Positions 5,969 to 14,563 of a stretch of 16,481 bases of DNA are shown piece after piece. Where the stretch lies: positions 1-16,481 of the forward strand of contig JAFYAD010000220.1 of NCBI GenBank assembly GCA_017540915.1, read 5' to 3'. The stretch is from Lachnospiraceae bacterium (GTDB lineage: Bacteria; Bacillota_A; Clostridia; Lachnospirales; Lachnospiraceae). The position numbers and the translations under genes were made by a program. Under the pieces are notes generated by a model that had not been told where the DNA came from, made no database searches, and saw only the letters and a list, made by a program, of their open reading frames with translations. Every line of letters begins with the position of its first letter. Position 1 is the first letter of the stretch.

Positions 5969-8104
5969 ATGGCAGACACGGAAACATCAGCTTTATTCCG
6001 AAGAAAACATAATATTTCGACTTTTTTTGTATGTCTTGCAGGCATTGCTTTGAACCTGCTGCTGAGTTATATCGTGACCGCATTGGAACTTCCGCTCTAT
6101 CTGGACACGGTGGGAACTGTGGCCGTAGCCATCATGGGCGGATATCTTCCGGGCGTGGTCGTAGGTTTTGCCACAAATATCGTCAAAACCGTGCTCGATC
6201 CCGCCTCCCTCTATTACGGCTCACTTAATGTCATCATAGCGATTCTGGCCGCATTTTTTTCAAGCCACGGCTGGCATAAAAAAATCACCGGCATTATCGG
6301 CATGATCATCGCCTTTACACTCATAGGCGGCGGCTTGGGTTTTGTCATCCCCTGGTTTATGGAGGAACTGACTTTTGACAGCGAATCACTGGCAGGAATC
6401 CTGTATGAAACCGGTCATTTTAATATGGCTGTATCATGTCTTTTGTCAAGTCTTATAATGGATCTGCCCGACAAGATCATGACCATGCTCATCGTCATCA
6501 TAGCTGTTCGGCTGATCCCCGAAAAATATTACGAAATCTTTTCTTTTAAGGGATGGCTCCAGGAACCTTTCCAGACAGACAGGACAGCCCCGGCTGAAAA
6601 GATCGGTGTGCGCAGATTATCTCTGCAGACCAAGATACTGCTGGTTCTGGCTCTGTCCCTTTTTGTGATATCATCGGTCGCTATGGGTATAGGAATGTCC
6701 GTATACAACAAGACCGTGGTCAACGATCACGCCCGCATGGCTCAGGGTACCGCCAAACTTGCAGCATCGGTACTGGACGGAGACCGTATAGATGAATTTC
6801 TGGAAAGCCGCGGAACGGCTGAAGGTTATGCGCAATCCGAGGAGCTTTTGTCCCGGATACTGAACAGCTCGACGGATATTACGTATCTGTATGTTTATCA
6901 GATACGGGAAGACGGATGTCATGTGGTTTTCGACATCGACACCGAAGGATTGGAAGGCGAAGATCCCGGGACACTCATTGAATTTGATGAAGGTTTTTCC
7001 GACTATCTGGGCGACCTTCTGGCAGGCAAGCGGATAGATCCCATCATCACCAATGACACCTTTGGAAATCTTTTAACCGCATACGAACCGGTTTACGACT
7101 CCTCCGGACGATGCGTCTGTTATGTCGGAGCAGACGTGGACATGTTCAAGCTCGGCGCCATGCAGCGAAGTTTTTACGTTGAAGTCATCTCCGTATTCCT
7201 GGTGTATTTCCTGCTGATCATGGTATTTGCCATATGGCTGGCGAAATATCACATTATCATACCTGTCAACTCCATCATGAAATGTATGGACAGGATCGCA
7301 AACACATCGGACACGCAGCAGAGCATGGACGAAGATGTCAAGCTCTTCAGGAGCCTCGGAATACATACAGGCGATGAGATCGAAAACCTCTACAAAGCAG
7401 CCTGCCGTATGACCAAAAAACAAGCCGAACAGATGCGCAGCATACGCCGTCTGTCCGACTCCACCGCAAAGATGCAGGACGGACTTATCACCACCATGGC
7501 AGATATGGTCGAGAGCAGAGACTCGGATACAGGGGCTCATGTTCAGAAGACCGCCGCTTACGTAAAGATAATAGTCGAAGGTCTTCGAAAAAAAGGTTAC
7601 TACGCCAACAAGATCACCCCGAAGTTCATGTCAGATGTGGTCCGTTCCGCGCCTTTACATGATATCGGAAAGATCAACATACCTGACGGCATCCTCAATA
7701 AACCCGGCAAACTCACCGACGAGGAATTTGCCATCATGAAGACACATACCACAGCCGGTAAAAAGATCATGGAAAACGCCATCAGCACCATAGAAGGCGA
7801 CAACTACCTCAAAGAAGCCCGCAATATGGCCGCTTATCACCACGAGCGATGGGATGGGAAAGGTTACCCGGAAGGTCTTCACGGCGAGGTTATACCTTTG
7901 GCAGCGCGCATAATGTCTGTTGCGGATGTCTTTGACGCACTGGCTTCACCGCGTGTGTACAAGCCCGCATTTCCTCTCGAGAAGGCCCTGGCTATCATAG
8001 AAGAGGGCAAGGGCACTCAGTTTGATCCAAAATGTGTGGAAGTATTTATGGATTCTCTGGATGAAGTAAAAGCTGTATTGAAAAAATATAATCCGGATGT
8101 ATGA
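5969..8104 (+). CDS. Membrane HD-GYP cyclic-di-GMP phosphodiesterase with ECF-S-like and Cache-like sensor regions
   Basis: A 711-aa protein. Residues ~1-190 form a multi-helix membrane domain with 'LPLYLDTVGTVAVAIMGGY', which resembles ECF-transporter S-component-type domains. A second membrane helix (~220-245) leads to an extracytoplasmic Cache-like region (~246-403: ITYLYVYQI, VFDID, YEPVYDSSGRCVCYVGADVD). Next come a return helix (~404-426), a HAMP-like linker, and a C-terminal HD-GYP domain (~505-700). The expected catalytic residues are all visible: H524, H564-D565 followed by IGK, H593, H624-H625-E626, D629, G632-Y633-P634, and D653 in SVADVFDAL. The family hydrolyses c-di-GMP to pGpG or GMP in the cytoplasm. 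It should therefore lower c-di-GMP in response to an external or membrane-soluble ligand of unknown identity. ATG 5969 was chosen for the GGAGG 5 nt upstream; ATG 5966 is possible. The kinase gene starts 20 bp downstream, suggesting one operon. Confidence 0.92.
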   Translation: MADTETSALFRRKHNISTFFVCLAGIALNLLLSYIVTALELPLYLDTVGTVAVAIMGGYLPGVVVGFATNIVKTVLDPASLYYGSLNVIIAILAAFFSSHGWHKKITGIIGMIIAFTLIGGGLGFVIPWFMEELTFDSESLAGILYETGHFNMAVSCLLSSLIMDLPDKIMTMLIVIIAVRLIPEKYYEIFSFKGWLQEPFQTDRTAPAEKIGVRRLSLQTKILLVLALSLFVISSVAMGIGMSVYNKTVVNDHARMAQGTAKLAASVLDGDRIDEFLESRGTAEGYAQSEELLSRILNSSTDITYLYVYQIREDGCHVVFDIDTEGLEGEDPGTLIEFDEGFSDYLGDLLAGKRIDPIITNDTFGNLLTAYEPVYDSSGRCVCYVGADVDMFKLGAMQRSFYVEVISVFLVYFLLIMVFAIWLAKYHIIIPVNSIMKCMDRIANTSDTQQSMDEDVKLFRSLGIHTGDEIENLYKAACRMTKKQAEQMRSIRRLSDSTAKMQDGLITTMADMVESRDSDTGAHVQKTAAYVKIIVEGLRKKGYYANKITPKFMSDVVRSAPLHDIGKINIPDGILNKPGKLTDEEFAIMKTHTTAGKKIMENAISTIEGDNYLKEARNMAAYHHERWDGKGYPEGLHGEVIPLAARIMSVADVFDALASPRVYKPAFPLEKALAIIEEGKGTQFDPKCVEVFMDSLDEVKAVLKKYNPDV

Positions 8105-8124
8105 AAAAGAAGGGTTGACTCTAC

Positions 8125-11100
8125 ATGCAGATCAGAATACACAAAAAAATAATATTATCCGTATTATGTTTTCTCGCAGGACTCATAAGCACGGCCGGCA
8201 TTGTCCCGGCGAACACGGTCACCAACGGCGGTGGATATGCCGTAACCGGTCAGATCAAAAACACCGGTTACACCACCCGGGTTTATGATGCGACCAACGG
8301 ACTTCCGACTTCCGATGCCAACTATGTGCTGGCATCAAGTGACGGATATATCTGGATTGGCGGATACAGTGGTATCATACGATATGACGGATCCAACTTC
8401 ACCCGTATGGATACGACCTACGGCATGACAAGCGGCCGCGGTCTGTTTGAGGACAGCAAATCCCGCATCTGGGTAGGCACCAATGACAACGGTGTCGTGG
8501 TCATCGAAGGAGACCATCAGACGCACATAACATACCGTGAAGGGCTGTTACCCTCTTCGATCCGTGAGTTTGCGGAAGATCCGGAAGGCAATGTTTTCGT
8601 GGGCACCACAGCCGGAGTTTACTGCATCAGCGATGATTTTCTGGTATCTGCACTGCAGGATGAGAGGCTTTCGGACGAGAGGATACTGAGACTGGACAGC
8701 GACAGCAACGGCGTGATATACGGACAGACCAAAAACGGTCTCATATTCAGTATCAGTGATAAGACCGTCACTTCTGTGTACAGCAGCGAAGACCTTGCAA
8801 TGGAGCATATCTCCGCAATTCTGGCCGATCCCGATCATGCAGGCATGGTATATCTGGGCACCGAAACCGGTTCCGTGTACTACGGAAAATTCGGCGACAA
8901 GGCTTCCGACATGACGAAGATCTCAGTCGATCCCCTCACGGAAATTCACTGGATGAGCTACGACTGCGGCAGACTTTGGATCTCTTCTACGGATACTGTC
9001 GGATACATAGACACAGATTACGTTTTTCACAAGATCGACATCCCCTTAAACAGCGGCATCGAGATGATGACATCCGACTATCAGGGCAATATGTGGTTTG
9101 CTTCTTCAACCCAGGGCGTGATGAAGATCGTAGCCAATAATTTCGTGGATCTGACCGCCGAGGCAGGATTACCTGAGATCGTGACGAACGCGGCATGTTT
9201 TTACAAAAATGATCTCTATATCGGGACGGACAGGGGGCTCACCATACTGGATGAAAACCGGCACCCATTGACAAATGCCCTGACCGAATACATTGGCGAT
9301 GCGCGTATACGCTGTATTGCAGCGGGAACGGACGATGATCTGTGGATAGGTGCATACACCAACAACCTTGGTCTTGTACATCTCTCGAAAGACGGCAGCA
9401 TTACATCATACAACGCCTCCGGCGGCCTGCCCGACAGCGAGATCAGGAGTATCAATATTACGGATGACGGATCGGTTCTGGCAGGTTCCAACGGCGGACT
9501 GACCATCATTAAAAACGGAAAAATCGACCGTGTCATAGATGCATCGGACGGCATCAAAAACACGGTCTCCCTCACCGTAGAGGAAGGTGATGACGGCAAG
9601 ATCTATGTCGGGACCGACGGCGGCGGAATCTACACTGTGGACGGAACAAATATCCGCCACATAGGCAGGGATGAAGGTTTGACCAGCGATGTCATAATGC
9701 GCATCAAAAAAGATGAGAAACACGGTGTTATCTGGCTGATCACATCCAATTCCATCGAATACATGAAGGATGGTGTGATACACCCTGTCACCACCTTCCC
9801 TTACAATAACAACTACGACATATATTCCGACGAAACGGACAATATGTGGATAATATCATCCTACGGCATCTATATGGTGAACAGTGAATCCATGCTGGCA
9901 GACGATGTGTCGGAATACAGGCTTTATACGACCGAAAACGGACTCACGGGCACGCCCACCACGTTATCTTACAGTGTTCTGGACGATGAAGGGTATCTTT
10001 ATATTCCCGTGAGAAACGGTATCAGCCGGGTGAACATTCATCATATTTCCATGACCGCCACCCCCATCAAGGTTGCTATAAGCTCTATATACTACGGCGA
10101 AGACAAGCTCACCCCCGATGAGGGCGGAAAATATATCATACCGCCGGGCAACGGCAGGATCCGTATCACACCGGCTGTGCTGGATTACACTACGCTAAAC
10201 CCCGAAATACGTATATACATGGAGGGAGACGAAGACGACGGCATCAAGACGATGCGCAGCAACATTCAGACTCTGGAATACACCGGACTTGCATACGGCA
10301 ATTACACCCTTCATATCAGTGTAATGGACAACTCCGGCAAACAGACTCTTGTGGATGAGAGTTTTCAGATCGTAAAAAAACCACACATAATGGAAACAGG
10401 GCTCATCAGGGTATTATTTTTGCTATTCCTGGTCCTGATCACTGTGGTGGTCGTACTGCGCGTCATGAATACCACAGTCATCCGCAGACAATATGCCCAG
10501 ATCAGGCAGGCCAAAGAGGAGGCGGAGAGGGCGAGCACCGCAAAATCCCGCTTCCTGGCCAACATGTCACACGACATACGCACACCCATCAGCACCATCA
10601 TGGGTATGAACGAGATGATCCTGAGAGAAAATGCAACAGGGGTTCCAAAGGAATACTTCATGTCCATTATCAACTACTCCCTGGACATTAAAAAAGCCTC
10701 TGAATCACTTTTGTCACTCATCAGCGATCTTCTGGATATGTCAAAGATCGAATCGGGCAACCTGTATCTGACAGAAGAGGAATATGACATCACGGAAATG
10801 CTCAGATCCATCGTACCCATGATAAGAGAGCGCAGCACCGAAAAAGGTCTGAGTTTTGACGTGGATGTGGATGAAATGCTGCCGTGCCGTCTGCTGGGGG
10901 ATCATGAAAAAGTCAAACAGATCCTTATAAACCTGCTCACAAATGCCATAAAATATACCGATATAGGTGGTTTTTCACTCCACGTTTCCATTATCGAGAT
11001 GGCGGGTGATGACATAACTCTGCGGTTTTCCGTCCGCGATACGGGCAAGGGCATCAGGATAGATGATTTGGACAAGCTCTTCAACGCATACGACCGCCTC

Positions 11101-12135
11101 GACGAACATGACAACGGCAGTATACATATGACAGGTCTCGGACTCGATATTTCCCGCCGCTTTGCGGAAAAAATGGGTGCGGAACTTACCTGCAACAGCG
11201 TATACGGCAAGGGTTCCGAGTTCATATTGACCATAAAACAGCACATTATAGATAAAACTCCCGTGGGAGCATTCGATGAAAACGGAGTCCGGAATACACT
11301 GAACGGCCCGTATATTCCACAGTTTGTGGCCCCCGATGCCGATATCCTGATAGTGGATGACAATGCCATGAATCTGAATGTCATCAAAAATCTTCTGAGC
11401 AGTACCAGAGTGTTTGTGACTACTGCCGAGAGCGGTGAGGAGTGTCTGGACAAGATCAGAGATACCAGATTTGATGTAGTACTGCTGGATCATATGATGC
11501 CCGGGATGAGAGGGACTGATACCATAGCCCGCATCAGGGAGACTAATCCGGATCTGCCTGTATATGCCCTCACGACGAACACCACGGAAGGAGAAGATTA
11601 CTACACCTCCATGGGATATAACGGTTATCTGCTGATGCCTATAGACAGCGTAGCGCTGGAGCGCACCATCATGAGACATCTGCCGGATGAGACCATGGAA
11701 AAGCCTGCAGAAAACATGCTGGCCAACTCTTCAAAGGAACTGCCTCAGGAGATGAGCTGGCTTATGAATACGGAAGGTCTGTCCGTGCAGGAGGGACTCA
11801 AAAGCTTTGTCGACGTGTCCAATTATATTTTCTCCCTCACCCTGTTTCTGGATACCATAGACAGCAACGCGGCGGCCATCCGGGAAGCCCTGGCAGGAAA
11901 CGATCTGAACCTTTATTACGCCAAGGTCCACGCCCTGAAAAAATCTGCAGATATCATCGGAGCAGCGGATCTTTCAGCCTTAGCGGGCGATCTTGAAAAT
12001 GCTGCAAAAAAAGGAGAAAAAGCAGTTGTAAATGAAAAAACGCCGGCGCTTCTGGAAGAATACGAAGCCTTTAAGGACAAACTTGCCGGAATACGCGGGG
12101 ATGCGGCTCTCAAAGGAGATAATACCAAGGGTTGA
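8125..12135 (+). CDS. Hybrid sensor histidine kinase: double beta-propeller, Y_Y_Y, HisKA, HATPase, REC, Hpt
   Basis: A 1336-aa protein. A signal peptide (residues ~1-30) precedes about 14 Reg_prop-type blades (motifs such as DGYIWIGGYSGI, SRIWVGT, NVFVGTTAGV, KIYVGTDGGGI) to ~650, which fits two 7-blade propellers. A Y_Y_Y domain follows (~655-752), then one membrane helix (~761-783) and a coiled-coil linker. The kinase core has H816 in MSHDIRTP, N-box N940 and G1-box D972 in RDTGKGI, with TGLGLDIS as G2. The receiver (~1071-1190) has D1078-D1079 and phospho-acceptor D1122, but the conserved KP lysine is Met1171. The C-terminal Hpt domain (~1215-1330) carries H1269 in VHALKKSADIIGA. Bacteroidetes HTCS proteins with this front half sense polysaccharide fragments; here the AraC-type output is replaced by an Hpt, so phosphate must pass to a response regulator elsewhere. 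The start at 8125 is supported by the signal peptide and GAAGGG 10 nt upstream. Confidence 0.93.
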   Translation: MQIRIHKKIILSVLCFLAGLISTAGIVPANTVTNGGGYAVTGQIKNTGYTTRVYDATNGLPTSDANYVLASSDGYIWIGGYSGIIRYDGSNFTRMDTTYGMTSGRGLFEDSKSRIWVGTNDNGVVVIEGDHQTHITYREGLLPSSIREFAEDPEGNVFVGTTAGVYCISDDFLVSALQDERLSDERILRLDSDSNGVIYGQTKNGLIFSISDKTVTSVYSSEDLAMEHISAILADPDHAGMVYLGTETGSVYYGKFGDKASDMTKISVDPLTEIHWMSYDCGRLWISSTDTVGYIDTDYVFHKIDIPLNSGIEMMTSDYQGNMWFASSTQGVMKIVANNFVDLTAEAGLPEIVTNAACFYKNDLYIGTDRGLTILDENRHPLTNALTEYIGDARIRCIAAGTDDDLWIGAYTNNLGLVHLSKDGSITSYNASGGLPDSEIRSINITDDGSVLAGSNGGLTIIKNGKIDRVIDASDGIKNTVSLTVEEGDDGKIYVGTDGGGIYTVDGTNIRHIGRDEGLTSDVIMRIKKDEKHGVIWLITSNSIEYMKDGVIHPVTTFPYNNNYDIYSDETDNMWIISSYGIYMVNSESMLADDVSEYRLYTTENGLTGTPTTLSYSVLDDEGYLYIPVRNGISRVNIHHISMTATPIKVAISSIYYGEDKLTPDEGGKYIIPPGNGRIRITPAVLDYTTLNPEIRIYMEGDEDDGIKTMRSNIQTLEYTGLAYGNYTLHISVMDNSGKQTLVDESFQIVKKPHIMETGLIRVLFLLFLVLITVVVVLRVMNTTVIRRQYAQIRQAKEEAERASTAKSRFLANMSHDIRTPISTIMGMNEMILRENATGVPKEYFMSIINYSLDIKKASESLLSLISDLLDMSKIESGNLYLTEEEYDITEMLRSIVPMIRERSTEKGLSFDVDVDEMLPCRLLGDHEKVKQILINLLTNAIKYTDIGGFSLHVSIIEMAGDDITLRFSVRDTGKGIRIDDLDKLFNAYDRLDEHDNGSIHMTGLGLDISRRFAEKMGAELTCNSVYGKGSEFILTIKQHIIDKTPVGAFDENGVRNTLNGPYIPQFVAPDADILIVDDNAMNLNVIKNLLSSTRVFVTTAESGEECLDKIRDTRFDVVLLDHMMPGMRGTDTIARIRETNPDLPVYALTTNTTEGEDYYTSMGYNGYLLMPIDSVALERTIMRHLPDETMEKPAENMLANSSKELPQEMSWLMNTEGLSVQEGLKSFVDVSNYIFSLTLFLDTIDSNAAAIREALAGNDLNLYYAKVHALKKSADIIGAADLSALAGDLENAAKKGEKAVVNEKTPALLEEYEAFKDKLAGIRGDAALKGDNTKG

Positions 12136-12169
12136 GTCATAATCTTTACTTGCAATACGAGAGGACAAC

Positions 12170-14536
12170 ATGTTTGAATTTATCAGATCAAACCAACTGA
12201 ATATTATGCTCGTGCTGTGCGGCGTATGTGCGACTATGGTGCTGCTGCTGCTTCTGACCCGTTTTTTATCCCGATCCAGAAAAGGGATCCTGGTTTTTAT
12301 GGAGCTCACGGCCCTTTTTCTGCTGTGGTTCGACAGACAGGCATATATATATGCAGGCGTACCGGGCAGCAAATCTTATGTAATGGTTAGAGTGAGCAAC
12401 TTCATGGTCTTCTTTCTCACGCCTGCGATCGTACTGGGACTTACATTGTACATTGCCGACTGGATGCGGACCGAAGGCAAAGAAAAACATATACCCTTCA
12501 GGCTGAGACTATGCAGTTCCATGGCCGTCTTAGGAATGCTGCTGGCTGTGGTGGCCGCATTTACCAACCTGTATTACTATTTTGATGAGACCAACAAATA
12601 TCATCGTGGAAACGGATTCATAATCTCTTACATAATCCCGGTCATATGTCCGTTTATAGTATTTTCCGTTCTGATCCAGTACAGGAAAGTCTTTACCAGG
12701 ATAATGTTCCGGTCACTGATGATATATACATTTGCACCCTTATTTTTCGGAATACTGCAGATATTTACCTACGGCATTTCCATCGTAAACATGTCCATGG
12801 TTATGGTGTCTATATTCCTGTATATAAGCACATACCTGGATATCAATAACACCGTATCCGAAGCGCATGAGATACAGATCCGGGATTTCCTCGGCAGGCA
12901 GACTCAAATGTACCGCATTTTCGATCAGACTGCGAACGCATTCGTTTCCGCAGCCGAAAAAAAGGATGAATACGCAAAAGGAACCGCCCAGAGGACTGCC
13001 GCATACGCAAAAAAGATCGCTGAATATGCCGGCAAGTCCGTAGAAGACTGCAATAAGATATACTATGCGGCTCTCCTGCACGATATAGGTCTCTTAGGCA
13101 TACCTGATGAAATATTGAAAAACGATTCCGATCTGAAAAAGAGAGAAATGGATATCATGCAGCAAAAACCTCTCATCAGTTATGAAATCCTCTCAAAGAT
13201 CACGGAATATCCTTTCCTGAGTCAGGCAGCCCGGTATTGCCACGAAAAATACAACGGAACCGGCTACCCCGATGGGCTTAAGGGAAAAGACATACCCGAG
13301 GTTGCCAGGATCATAGCTGTTGCAAATACATATGTTGCCATGACCAGCCGAAAAAGATACAGAGATGCAAAGCCCACATTTTTGGCAAGGGAAGTCTTTG
13401 TCGAAGGCGCAGGAGAGGAATTTGACCCCGAATTTGCGGACATTATGGTAAAGATCATCGATTCCGAGCGCAATGACAATGCCGGTGAGATAGCACCCCA
13501 GCTGGAATCCGAGATAACATGTACCGAATACAGGGAGAATATCTCAGCCGGAATTTCCGTGGAAAACGAGGTTCAGATTATCGGCTTTGAGTGTGAGCTG
13601 GCGGAAGACAAGGAATTCCGTGCACCTTCCATCGTACTGTTTGACTCCTATGACGGAAGGGTTCACGACAACGAAAAGGCTATCAAAGGATATCATTATG
13701 TTGAATATGCCGAGATATGGTTTGACAAAAACAGCCGTACAACAGCGGCCAGAAAGATAGATGAAAAGGAAACGGAGGAGGCGACCGGATCGCAGGAAGG
13801 CGGTCGCATCGGAAGATATGAGATCATCTCCGGACGGTTTGAAGATCACATAAGGCTTATCATGAAAGCCCCAAACTATTCTAAGGAAGTCGTGATAGCC
13901 CTCCCCGGCGGATCGAAAAAAGTTTATATCGGACTGACCGGTGAGAATTGCAGATTGTCAAACATCACTGTCGAACCCACAGGCAGGATCACGGAACAGG
14001 CAGATATACCAAGGATAGCAAAGCCTGTCAGCTTCCTGGATCACCTGGAATCGGATATCAAAAACATCCAGATTGACAGATTCCGCTCAGCTCACACAGA
14101 GGGGCTTAAGATCAATGGGCGCATAAAGCTTGCCATGAATACCATGAGTCTACCCGGAGCGGATTTCATATGGAATTGTCCTTACGTGGTCCTCTTCAGC
14201 TCCGATAACGGACTTGTGAACGGAGCCCACTACCGCGAGTATGCCCTCATTAAATTTAACGGCGAGATTGAATCCACCGAACAGTATGCCACTAACAGAT
14301 TCATTATGAAGAGAAAAGATTCTTTCCCCGGTTGGGACGAATGGAAAAAGATCAACATCAATGGCATTGACTGCGAGCTTTCCGTAGAAAAAAAGGGCGA
14401 TCAGGTGGTATTTAAGACCGAAAACCTTGGTGTCAGCATAGAAAACATCACTTCTCTGCATGACAAAAATGTTACAGTATATATGGCGCTCACCGGAGAT
14501 CAGATCGCTCTGACAGATATCCGCTTTATCAATTGA
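12170..14536 (+). CDS. 7TM sensor with eroded HD-GYP domain and tandem C-terminal domains of unknown function
   Basis: A 788-aa protein. Residues ~10-225 hold about seven membrane helices with a YYYFDETNKYHRG loop motif (135-147), and residues ~240-420 an HD-GYP domain. H304-D305 and G365-Y366-P367 are kept, but many metal or catalytic positions are changed compared with the intact HD-GYP protein in this window: T272 for His, L308 for the Lys of HDIGK, K333 for His, C357 for the first His of HHE, N362 for Asp, and N386 for the Asp of VADV. It is therefore probably not a normal c-di-GMP phosphodiesterase and may be a receptor or have altered chemistry (inference). Residues ~445-605 and ~625-788 look like two copies of a beta-rich domain with matching blocks: SIVLFDSYDG / YVVLFSSDNG, YVEYAEIWFD / YREYALIKFN, VYIGLTGENCRLSNITVE / VYMALTGDQIALTDIRF. 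I do not recognise this domain. GAGG (12161-12164) lies 5 nt before the ATG. It follows the kinase gene by 34 bp. Confidence 0.88.
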   Translation: MFEFIRSNQLNIMLVLCGVCATMVLLLLLTRFLSRSRKGILVFMELTALFLLWFDRQAYIYAGVPGSKSYVMVRVSNFMVFFLTPAIVLGLTLYIADWMRTEGKEKHIPFRLRLCSSMAVLGMLLAVVAAFTNLYYYFDETNKYHRGNGFIISYIIPVICPFIVFSVLIQYRKVFTRIMFRSLMIYTFAPLFFGILQIFTYGISIVNMSMVMVSIFLYISTYLDINNTVSEAHEIQIRDFLGRQTQMYRIFDQTANAFVSAAEKKDEYAKGTAQRTAAYAKKIAEYAGKSVEDCNKIYYAALLHDIGLLGIPDEILKNDSDLKKREMDIMQQKPLISYEILSKITEYPFLSQAARYCHEKYNGTGYPDGLKGKDIPEVARIIAVANTYVAMTSRKRYRDAKPTFLAREVFVEGAGEEFDPEFADIMVKIIDSERNDNAGEIAPQLESEITCTEYRENISAGISVENEVQIIGFECELAEDKEFRAPSIVLFDSYDGRVHDNEKAIKGYHYVEYAEIWFDKNSRTTAARKIDEKETEEATGSQEGGRIGRYEIISGRFEDHIRLIMKAPNYSKEVVIALPGGSKKVYIGLTGENCRLSNITVEPTGRITEQADIPRIAKPVSFLDHLESDIKNIQIDRFRSAHTEGLKINGRIKLAMNTMSLPGADFIWNCPYVVLFSSDNGLVNGAHYREYALIKFNGEIESTEQYATNRFIMKRKDSFPGWDEWKKININGIDCELSVEKKGDQVVFKTENLGVSIENITSLHDKNVTVYMALTGDQIALTDIRFIN

Positions 14537-14563
14537 ACAGGCTAATACCCACGGAATCCGAAA

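Noticed and set aside
8097..8288. 63-codon + frame overlapping the HD-GYP stop and the kinase signal peptide
   Set aside because: Out of frame with both real genes, and its Arg/His-rich translation has no signal or domain.
10902..11679. Long open frames on the minus strand (183 and 234 codons) opposite the kinase and receiver domains
   Set aside because: They overlap a clearly coding + strand region with full domain motifs, have no recognisable domains, and are shadows of its codon usage.
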